A stretch of 64,000 nucleotides of DNA from Elysia chlorotica (lineage: Eukaryota > Mollusca > Gastropoda > Plakobranchidae), in NCBI GenBank assembly GCA_003991915.1, contig RQTK01000913.1:111027-175026 (forward strand), given 5' to 3'. This document shows positions 48,601 through 57,400 of the stretch, piece after piece. The notes beneath the pieces are model-generated. The model saw only the letters and a program-made list of their open reading frames with translations, was not told where the DNA came from and searched no databases. A program made the position numbers and the translations under genes. Position 1 is the stretch's first letter; every line of letters begins with the position of its first letter.

Positions 48601-51143
48601 TTCTTTAGCACTGGTGAAATTAGAGAAAATTTGCTAATCTGAATTTTACAAGGCTTTAATTGAGATGAGAGAGATCTCTTGGAAAATATTTCATAAACTA
48701 CATCTTTCAGCTTTGGTCACTAACTCCTCTTGAATAGAATCCAAAGTTTTTGTTGTTTTTTTTTTAAATAGATTTACAGTATACATTTCTCCATCCTGGG
48801 ATAAAGGTTGTATCATCTAAGTTAAAATAGGTATATAAACATCTTTCGGGATATAGTCTCAATTTCAATCAATCTTTTTGGATATAGTCTCATTTTCAAT
48901 ACCTCAAGTCTTAAACATCTTTTTAAAGTAAAGTCTCATTTCCAATATCTCAATCATCAGTGCTTTCATAACTAACCTTTGTGTTGATGTTTGTGTCCAG
49001 ACCTGTAAAAGTATGGATTTTGCCTTTTTATATATTATCTTCATCATTGTTATTATTACTTTTACTTTCTTTTCCTTAAGGTCTCTTTGAGTTGGCAAAT
49101 CTTGAGGTGTCTGATAAAAATCAACAAAATAATGAGGAAGGCGGAACTCCAAAAGATCCTAAAAAGGGTAAAAAATCCAAATCGAAGAAGAAAACACCTA
49201 TGCGCATGGAAGGTGAACAAGAAAACGGAGATTTTCACATCATCTTACCAATGTCTCATGCCACTCTGGTATCAGAGACTCTGAAAGAGATGGCCACTCC
49301 ATCAGGCTTGTCTGCCAAACAGTGCTGGCTCAACAAAGCTCGAGATTTGGCGCTTCGCGTGTTAGAGACAGTATTTCTGGTTGAGATGGAGCAAAAGGCA
49401 ATTGAAAAAACTGAAGGAGGAGCAGAAATGGAATCTAAAATGGAAGCAGCCGAGTCAGGAGACCAAATAGAGAATGGAATGAACGAGACTTTATCATGTG
49501 AAACATACTCTGAGAAGAAAGCAGATATGAGATTGGTCGATGAATTGAAAGGAACAGGAGAGGTGGAAATGGAAGTAGAGCAGGAGGCCAACAAGGCCTG
49601 CTGCCATGGGAAGAAAAGATCCAACGAAAATCTTGTGGACATTGAGATTCCAGGTGATCAACGCAGCAGAGGTCTTGGAGAAACATATAAAGAGATAAGT
49701 TCTAGCAGCATAGAGGACGAGATGCCAAAGAAGAGATTGTGCTTTGCTGGGGTATCTCAAGCTTCGTCCAGAGCAGGGGACGTCAGTGTGTCAAATGTCT
49801 GTGTAACCTCCCCTTCCACAATTGTCTCAATGGCCCTGAGCTATGTCACGACGACCCTAACGGCTTCCACGCCCGCCAGTAGCGGCCCTGCTTTGACGAC
49901 AATATGCTCACCAAGTACTGCTCCTCACAACACTCCTCTGTCAACAACGGAGAGAAGAAGTGCAATTCCACCACCGGATTTGGCCCAAGCCTTACCCTCA
50001 CAGTCACATATATCCTTCTCATGCAAGTGCCGTTACCCTGTCTGGCACGGGCGTAAAAAGTTGAAAGAGGAGATCATGCTTGATGCTGACCCAGCGATCT
50101 ACTCTGGCAGCGGTATCACCCTAGAGACGGAGATTTCCCAGAGATGTGTGAAGCAGTTAACCGCTTCGCCGACTTCACAAACCGCCTCTACTGCTCTGGT
50201 TTCTGTGAAACCACCTGATTCAACAGCTTCACAAGATGCTCTTAATAAATATCCCAATGCAGCATTTGCCGAAGAAAGTGCATCCAGCAACATAGAAGAA
50301 AAAGTTACATATTCATCACACGACAGTTCTACTATGGGCAGCAATGGGGGGGAAAATTCTGCTGCATCTCCAGTCAAATCTACCGGTGCATATCCAAATG
50401 TGATTCAAAATTCCACTGCCTCAGACAAATCGGACAAATCCAGTAAACACACCAACCCTAGTCCAATAGTGCTACCAGAACCTGAAATTTCTGAGGAAAC
50501 AACCAATCTTAGTCAAATTGCCTTAATAGTTTCAAACAAACATGTCAACGATGAAAATGCAGACCAGCATAGATTGCCTGCATCCAGTTCTAAAGAGGCT
50601 TCTGTAGATCCTATGTCTCAACAGAATCAATTGAGTGAACTAGTCCACAAATCTAGCGATGTCATCTTGGAAACTTCTAATACTATTTCACAACCCATAC
50701 CAAACCTCCCTAAAAGCAATATTAGCTGCAGTGCTCTTAGCGGAGACGCAAAAACAGACATGTTAAATTCAAATCTGAATATTTCCACTGTCCAAACTGG
50801 TACAAAGTCTGGGGCTCACACTCACAGTCCAAGTTCTAAAGGAGGTCAAGCGAAATCTCTGAATTCTAGTTTACACAGTGGGAATAAAACACCAGAACCA
50901 AACAGTGACCCACAGGGCATCAAAGAAGAACTTTGCCTAGAGTTTACATGTGATCTTGTTCTCAATGGAGGCGAATCGACACCGGTGGAAAATGACAATG
51001 GCACTCCCCAACCATACCCACATTTACTTATAAAGTTGCGACCGTCAGAAAGCAGCACGAAAAACTTCAAAGTATTTTATGATGTATTTCGTTCTCTGAT
51101 GTTGAGATTTAATGCTTCAGAATTGAACAACAAATCTGAGTGA
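36757..51143 (+). CDS. TUT1: Speckle-targeted poly(A) polymerase / U6 snRNA terminal uridylyltransferase
   Basis: Nuclear enzyme that oligouridylates U6 snRNA and, as Star-PAP, polyadenylates some mRNAs. Exons: 36757-36817, 38003-38110, 40981-41063, 41699-42047, 42940-43046, 43647-43792, 44882-45120, 46236-46325, 47059-47192, 47977-48139, 49081-51143. All splice sites are GT/AG, all phases agree, giving 1180 codons. Domains in order: matrin/U1-type zinc finger (C11, C14, H27, H33); RRM (about 50-130, split over exons 2-4); palm with FGSSFNGFG and GCDLDLFL (Asp220, Asp222) and QCDLSLNN (Asp279); PAP-associated core including LSNS-like NSNLLTSYALTLLALYYL and DPFDLAHNV. A 687-residue last exon has a basic YPVWHGRKKLK motif (Trp near 815) and a C-terminal KA1-like end, as in vertebrate TUT1 (874 aa in human). 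The Pro-rich palm insert of human TUT1 is absent. The extra length is Ser/Thr-rich, low-complexity sequence in the last exon. Confidence 0.95.
36975..37690 (+). mobile_element. LINE remnant (reverse transcriptase C-terminal part) in TUT1 intron 1
   Basis: Broken frames read YDTVILAESEKDLQ, EESKKYGLLINITETKT and LVISKKK, and near the end NVEDLTGMKINECCEIALDR. These match the C-terminal half of the reverse transcriptase and tail of non-LTR elements common in molluscs. Several frameshifts and stops show it is dead. Exact clade not assigned. Confidence 0.75.
37879..37942. repeat. (ATT)n microsatellite in TUT1 intron 1
   Basis: Pure ATT tract, about 60 bp before the exon 2 acceptor. Confidence 0.95.
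38184..38220 (+). mobile_element. tRNA-like SINE head fragment in TUT1 intron 2
   Basis: GGGGTGAATTAGCTCAATTG followed by GTAGGGCTAGGC resembles an A-box head. No body follows. Confidence 0.35.
39362..39546 (+). mobile_element. SINE in TUT1 intron 2, sense, head truncated
   Basis: CCCCCTATTCTTTGGGTCGA, ATCCCCGCCCTGTCTTGTG, GTCAGACATCAGTCTTCG, and the repeated tail ACGTTAAATCAACTCAACTC. Confidence 0.85.
41269..41384. repeat. (GA)n/(CAGA)n tract in TUT1 intron 3
   Basis: GA repeat grading into CAGA and GAGG units, just before the SINE at 41408. Confidence 0.95.
41408..41690 (+). mobile_element. SINE abutting the TUT1 exon 4 acceptor, sense
   Basis: Full copy: AACTGGCGCAAGTGGTAGAG, TACCCCCTACTGGTTGGGC, GTGTGGCAGCAGGTAAAATT, tail GCATGTTAAGCAGCAAAC and CTCAACTTC. 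The exon 4 acceptor (TCTTTCAG, 41698) follows within about 10 nt. Confidence 0.85.
42763..42922. repeat. (CT)n and (CA)n tracts at TUT1 exon 5 acceptor
   Basis: Two CT tracts split by TTTATAAAGTTTA, then a CA tract. Together with TTTCTTTCTTTCAG they form the pyrimidine-rich approach to exon 5 at 42940. Confidence 0.95.
43196..43352 (+). mobile_element. SINE 3' half in TUT1 intron 5, sense
   Basis: ACTGAGACAGAAGTCATGG, TGTGTGGCAGCACATAAAAA, GCCCGTCCACAATATAGCC, then GACGTTAAACCAACCCAACC with a short CAAC repeat tail. Confidence 0.85.
45226..45298. repeat. (AAT)n microsatellite in TUT1 intron 7
   Basis: A long AAT tract. Shorter ones follow at about 45467-45487 and 45560-45601. Confidence 0.95.
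46036..46204 (+). mobile_element. SINE 3' half just upstream of the TUT1 exon 8 acceptor, sense
   Basis: GTCCAGGTCTCCCCACCCTG, GTGACAGCACATAAAATGG, GTCTTGGGATCGCCACAATA and tail GCAACTCAACTCAACTCAAC end 31 nt before exon 8. Only a C/T tract separates them. Confidence 0.85.
48228..48436 (+). mobile_element. tRNA-derived SINE of a second type in TUT1 intron 10
   Basis: tRNA-like head GGGGGCGCAGTAGCGTTGTG with GTTAGAGCACTGG and a weak B box. The body shares CCTACTGGTTGGATTGC with the main family. The 3' part (CACTTAGGGGTTCCGACACTG, ACTTTAAACCTGAAGAC) is different. Confidence 0.65.
49081..51143 (+). other. TUT1 terminal exon: long Ser/Thr-rich disordered region
   Basis: A single 2063-nt exon. 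It starts with an acidic/basic linker, then a folded-looking block (NGDFHIILPMSHATLVSETL) matching the start of the vertebrate C-terminal domain. An acidic stretch follows, then a basic KKR patch, a Ser/Thr/Pro-rich run and the CRYPVWHGRKK motif. About 280 further low-complexity residues, rich in Ser, Asn and Thr, precede the terminal segment with ELCLEFTCDLVL and FYDVFRSLMLRF. Long disorder predicts a regulatory or speckle-targeting role (inference). Confidence 0.85.
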
Positions 51144-51185
51144 ATGTATTTTATATGGAGGGTGTGAGGGGAGTGGTAGACAAAA

Positions 51186-51191
51186 AATAAA
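51186..51191 (+). terminator. Candidate TUT1 polyadenylation signal
   Basis: An AATAAA hexamer lies 43 nt after the TUT1 stop codon. Others occur downstream (for example near 51564), so 3' end choice is uncertain. Confidence 0.45.
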
Positions 51192-52589
51192 GGTTTGAAA
51201 TATTAACGTTGATATGAATTAGATGACATGAGTTTGAAAGATATAAAAGTTACTTTATTCTTTCATAAACATACTTTCAATATATTACATGTCTTAGATT
51301 TTATTACATGCATTATATAATAAGTTTCTGGGTTTAATTTTCAATGTGGATCAAATGTATCCATTAAGTTTTCAATTTGTTTTGCTGAAATATTGCATTG
51401 AGCTTGTTTACCTTACCTAAATAATTGGTTTGATTGACATGCACCAGTTGTTTTTTTGTTTTTTTTTTGTTTTCAGAAAATCTCTCCAAACTAACTTGTT
51501 GTTTATTACATTTGTTTTAGAATAATTAACCCATGATTGTTTTTGTTTCTTGCAAATCTATTTGAATAAAGTATATTTTCTTATATATTTGAAAACTAAT
51601 AAAACTGTGGTCTATTGTTGGTGTTGCAGATGCAAATGACAAATGTGTGTTGGCAAATTACTGCAATTGTCCCAAATTCCTACACATGTAAAAAAAAAAC
51701 AAAAAAAACAAAGAAAGGTTCTAAAACTCACAAATAAGGAGGCTGCATCAATTTTAAGCTAAATTAAAAACTTTACCAACATCCATCGACCTTTTTACCC
51801 CTTCACTTTTAAAATTTACATAAAAAAAAAAAAGATTTTCCTTCAAGCTACCTTTTATTTTAGAATAAAACATGTATTGAAAGCATAAGATTTAATGCTG
51901 GTACAAACCATATTATTCCGTAGGTATCAAAGAATAACAATCCTCTCACGTTTTGTCCCTCCCCCCCTTTAAGAAATTGTTGTACAAAAAGGGGTGTTCT
52001 TAATCTTATGCATTAAGATTTATTACATTTTGGGTGAAGATAGGACGGTATTTCATTATTTTCAACCATAAATCATTAAATGATTAAGCTCTCACACTTT
52101 CTCCTTAATAAATTACATTGTGAATGCAATATTTATTGCCAATATCACCAGTATTATGTATATAGGAAGACATAAGCGAAATCTGTTTGTAGAATTGTAG
52201 GCCTACTGCTGAAATGATGGATGGTTATTTTAAAAAGTAAAACAGTCATGATTACATCTCAGTGGAAAAAAGCCACAACAGAAATACTCTGTATATAGAG
52301 CTCACATATGCTTCCATGAACGAAGTTTGATAGCTAAAGCACAGTATGCATAAATTATTATAAGTCAATTTGAAAAACTAAAAAAAATGTCCTGTTCCTG
52401 TAAAACCAGTTGTAGGTGCTTTTTTAATGAATTCATTTTCATCTGCTAGTAAATATTTAAAATCACAGAGTGCTATTTATAGAAATCTGTGTAAAAATAT
52501 ATATAAAACAAAAACTGATAAAAAAAATTCTCTTGCTCTTAATAGAAGACAAGCTCTTTCCTAGTTTAGGTTCCTAAGGAGGAACTTTA
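51192..52589. other. TUT1 3' flank
   Basis: AT-rich with several AATAAA hexamers. May include longer 3'UTR forms. No other gene seen. Confidence 0.6.
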
Positions 52590-52822
52590 ACGCTGATGGG
52601 GTTTCAAGGCTAACATATCGCAATTTTCCAATCTGACACACAAAGACAGCACATGGATATCAGTACCTCTGTCTCAGTCACTGTCACATTATACTAACGC
52701 TGATACCTATCCAGTAGATGACAAAATGTGACAAATACAGCCAGATATTTGAGATAATGGATCAAAACCAGGTGCCTCCCAGATAAGAATAAGAATACGC
52801 TACCAATTGAGCCAAGGAAACT
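52590..52822 (-). mobile_element. SINE, diverged, minus strand
   Basis: AACGCTGATGGGGTTTCAAG, CTGTCTCAGTCACTGTCAC, GATCAAAACCAGGTGCCTCC and CGCTACCAATTGAGCCAAGG. Confidence 0.65.
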
Positions 52823-53547
52823 GGGTATGGATGATCAATTCATTCTTTCTACAAGCAATTTAGCAAAATAATGTCAACGTCTATGAAATCGACTATACTC
52901 TGACAGTCTGAGGCATAATATCAAGGAGAGCGTACGGCCCCATACACAATATTTTGGTTGAAGGCATTTTGTCACCATTCACATAGAAGAGTACCGAAAA
53001 ATGGCAGCTGACTGTGGATCGAAATAAATTGTAAACAATCGCCCTGAAGCAGCCCAGCCGTACCAGGACGTAAACTGTAAAGGCAGCTTATTACTTGAAT
53101 ATTGCAATAGCTAGACATATCTGCGGCGGGTAAGAGATTCAGTTATGGTTCTAATCCTTGCAAAGCATTAGCCTTGTATAGAGAAGGACACAACGACCAG
53201 AGTCAAGATTAGACCTAGTCTAGACCTGACTAAGAATCAGAATCTTTGATCGTGATCAAGATATGGGCACTCCTTGAGTTTTGTGGTCCCTTACCTGTGG
53301 GCGGAGTTCGATTGTTAAAATTGAACAAAATACCTGCCAGCTGTACTCCCTATCTTTTTGTTATATTAAAAAAAATGGAATAAAATATAAATTGTATTGG
53401 CATGATTTGTTTAGATGAAAAAAGACAGGGAGCGATTTGATTGTATTCAGTTGTTTATTTTAACACAGCTACAATATGGGCGGGGAAGGGGGTGGGGACG
53501 AACATACGCAAGCACATAAAATTGATATGCTAAGCAACCAACTCAAC

Positions 53548-53548
<1 letters not shown>

Positions 53549-53642
<94 letters not shown>
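53549..53642. repeat. (CT)n microsatellite
   Basis: Pure CT tract. Left of it, GCTAAGCAACCAACTCAACT (53529) is a SINE tail remnant. Confidence 0.95.
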
Positions 53643-53645
<3 letters not shown>

Positions 53646-54086
53646 CGGGTTGTTTGACTCTGATGTACTCAAATCTCACCCACCCACCCATTTGATCGCC
53701 CACAGGTAAGGGACCACAAAACTCAAGGAGTGCCAAAATCTATCTAGCTCTTTACAGTCTATCTGGAGAAAGAGTGCCTCAGGTCTGATACTCTGCCCAA
53801 CGTAGTCCCTGCTCTGTTCGATCTTTGTCAAAACTATTTATAATTTTGTATTTCTAGATTTCAAGAAGTCTTGAACTGGAGGCAATCTAGACTTATGTTC
53901 TGAAAAATAATACAGGACCATAAAAGTCTTCTAATTGTTTTATTTGCACCCTTCAAAATCCAAACACAATGCAACGCCGAATAACCTATAGAGATATCAT
54001 TAATTCTTTATGAATATAGAATGCATCCTGAAGTTCAGTTAACTGTATTAGACTGTATTATCATGGGTCCAACCTCCTCCCAAAAG

Positions 54087-54185
54087 TCACGTGATGTTTG
54101 TAAGCCGGCTCGTGCAAAAAGATAGGTCTATGCTCTAACCCAATCAGCAGATTGTTAAAAAAAAAAAATTGCAACTGTCACGTGA
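54087..54185. promoter_or_regulatory. Two TCACGTGA E-boxes and a CCAAT box before FYCO1
   Basis: TCACGTGA at 54087-54094 (as GTCACGTGA) and again at 54178-54185, with CCAATCAGC at 54140-54148 between them. They lie about 260-360 bp before the FYCO1 start codon. TCACGTGA is the core bound by MiT/TFE factors (TFEB/MITF). CCAATCA is an NF-Y-type site. Function is inferred from motif and position. Confidence 0.5.
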
Positions 54186-54443
54186 TTTGTTTATTACGTT
54201 TTTTGAGAGAAAGAGGTCAGCCCCATTGTAATTTTTGTATGTATAAAACACAAATTTTCAATAGATCTATAGATATAGATGACTAACTTGTTGTTTGTTT
54301 TTTTTCTAACAAATTTTATTTTATTGTTTTAAAAGTTTCATACTTTCTTTAAAACTAAAGATTGTTTTTCGTTCTATAGATCCCGACAACATTTCTTTTA
54401 AAATTCATGCTGACAGTCAGAAAGTGATAATTGGTCTCCGAGC

Positions 54444-57400
54444 ATGGCATCAGCCTATCAAGCCAGTGTGCGGACACAGAGTGGCCCACCCCCTCCTCCG
54501 GCCTGCCTCCCCATGCAGAAAAAGATCTTGGAAAATGTTTTAGGTATGTTGCCTATTATGAATGGCTTGAGGGGATTTAACGTCTCCTAGGTTCCCCTGA
54601 GGGATCCTATGCGGCAACAGAAATGGTCTTGAAGTGAAAATATTACTAATTAATATGAACATTTCTTGTTGATGTAACATACTGTGCAATGATTTTCTTT
54701 CGAAATTATTTTAAACAAACAATAAATAAATATTGGTTCTGAGTAATGAAAAGGTAAATTATGATATTGCTGTTATAGATTTAGTATAATACACACAATA
54801 CAGTTAATGAGTTAGGGGGAAACTTCTAAAAAGTCAAAATGAAACTTGAGATAAAGAAATAACAAGGAAACATTGGTTCTGATTTATCAAAAGGTAAGTG
54901 ATATGACTTTATTTTACAGATTCATATTTAAATCATAAAACATGCTATTTTTAGTAAATGAGTTATAAAGGGACTTCTTAAGGGAAAATCAAACTTGAGA
55001 TAAACATAGTTGTATTTTGGTTTTATGTCTTATCTATACAAATAATCAAACTTCTAGTGTTATTTTAATTTGACATTGTTTGTTTTGCTCTCCAGAGTGT
55101 ATAGTTCAGCTGAAGGCAGACTTTTTTGACAATGACCAGCCTATAAATGACGACAGCATTGTCTTGCAGCGTTTCTGTGCAAAATTTGAACATTTTTTGC
55201 AAATAGGAATGAAAGGTAACATTAAAAAAAAATTGCTTGTTATATTATTGATTATCCTGAAGTTGATCTATCATAAATTTTGTTTGAAAAGTATACATAT
55301 AACTGTGATCTTAGTAAGTGTATTGTATACTGAATTTTGTTTTTAGCAAGCTTTGCCTAGAGGAAGAGCGTTGGTATCCATATTGGGAGGTCTGTGGCTC
55401 AAACCCATTGATGGGCAGATTTATTTGTCAGATATATATCTTAAATAACATTTAGATAAAGAATCTAACTATTTAAAAAAGTCACAACAGCTGTCACTTG
55501 CTAAAGAAAATATTATCATCTCCTTAAAATTGATTAAAAAATGGAGAAGAATAACATATAAAAGAACCCACTACTTTCAGTTTTCTTTTTTACAGAAAAA
55601 TCTTAAAGTATCTGGGTTATTTTTTTGTAATATGAGGTGGGATCATAATTTAAAAAAAATTTATTTCCTGTTAGAAACAATACAAGAAACATAATTTTGG
55701 TGGAATTATTGTATGATTAAAATGGCAAAAAGTTTTTGTCATGCAAAGTAGGTCACAATGTTATATTTTAAGATCAGCACAGAATAAAAGCTCTGTCTAC
55801 TTTTGTTAGCTCTCTCCTAGTTTTATATCTCCCGAGTTTTCTATGAGTATCCCACTTTGTGGTGGGTCACAGGACTAATGTCTGACAATTTTACACACTG
55901 TCAAACACAAGAGAGTGCAGTGATACCATACATACTGTCTCAGCCCGTCACATACGGATGCCAACGTATTTTGACTTGCAGCCCTCCCTCTTTGGAGATC
56001 AACTGCTGTACCAATGCCGCCAATTATCCCCCTTACTTCTGTAAGCAAATTCTATTCCAAATTTAAATTATCTTTGCCTTTATGATATTCATTAAACAGA
56101 AAAGGTAAGCCTCCTTGGCAGGAAGAAGGATTACTGGGACTACTTTTGTGACTGCCTCGGGGCCTCCAAGGGAATCAATGATGGCATCAAGTATGTCAAG
56201 AGCCTGGGAGAAGTAAGTATGAGTTGGTTGGTCGATTGGTTGGTTAGTTTACTATTACCATACAAGGCTAGACTGCTATGCTGATCAATCCTGAGACCAA
56301 TGTCTGACAATTTTACACAAGATAGAGCTGGGAATCCAGGACTGCTGTCTCACCTATTCACATTATACTGGACATCAATATTGATGGTATCGAGAAAAAA
56401 CAACAGCCTTGGGAAAGTAGTAATGAGTTGGTTGGGTAGTTGGTTTTTTAACACCATACAAGGCTAGACTGCTGATCAATCCTGAGCCCAATGTCTGACA
56501 ATTTTACATGCTGCCACACCAAGATAGAACTGGGACGTTAGGACTGCTGTCTCACCTATTCACATTATACTGGACATCAATATAAGAAGTAAGTATGAGT
56601 TTTGTAGTTTGTTGGGTAATTGGTTTTTTTAACATCTTACAAGGCTATGCTAGTGATCAATCCTGAGACCTAAGTCTGATAAGTTTACTCCAAGATAGAG
56701 CAGGGATACCAGGACTGCTGTCTCACTTGATCACATTATACAGACACCGACCCATCAAGATAATGACATGGCAGTCTGATTGGTGGTCTAACCAAGGACT
56801 TCCCGACTAGAAGTTTTATGCTCTTTTATGTGGCCGTCTTTTTTCTATAAGTACAAGTAATAAATTTAGATTGTTAACGTTGAACAAGAATGAAATTTAT
56901 AGAAAATTGCTGATTCAAGGCTTATTGAAACTTAGAACTCATATTATTTACAAACATATAACTGTGATCTTAGTAAGTGTATTGTATACTGAATTTTGTT
57001 TTTAGCAAGCTTTGCCTAGAGGAAGAGCGTTGGTATCCAGGTTGGGAGATCCGTGGTTCAAATTCCACGATGGGCAGATTTATTTGTCAGATATATATCT
57101 TAAATTACATTTAGATATAGAATCTATTTAAAAAAGTCACAGCAGCTTTCACTTTCTAAAGTCACAATGTTATATTTTATGATTGGCTTAGGATAAAAGC
57201 TCTGTCTACTTTTGTTAGCTCTCTCCTAGTTTTATATCTCCCGAGTTTTCTATGAGTATCAAACACAAGACAGTGCAGTGATACCATAAATACTGTCTCA
57301 GCCCGTCACATACGGATGCCAACGTCTTTTGACTTGCAGCCCTCCCTCTTTGGAGACCAACTGCTGTACCAATGCCGCCAATTATCCCCCTTACTTCTGT

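Larger units (their letters stand above)
55296..56953. repeat. Tandem segmental duplication in FYCO1, copy 1 (~1.66 kb)
   Basis: Runs from ACATATAACTGTGATC to the shared end ...CTCATATTATTTACA. It includes exon 3, a SINE head, an antisense SINE body and diverged SINE-like modules. It is followed directly by copy 2. Confidence 0.9.

Noticed and set aside
49256-51070. Minus-strand open frames inside TUT1 exon 11
   Set aside because: Shadows of a confirmed coding exon. No independent start or domain.
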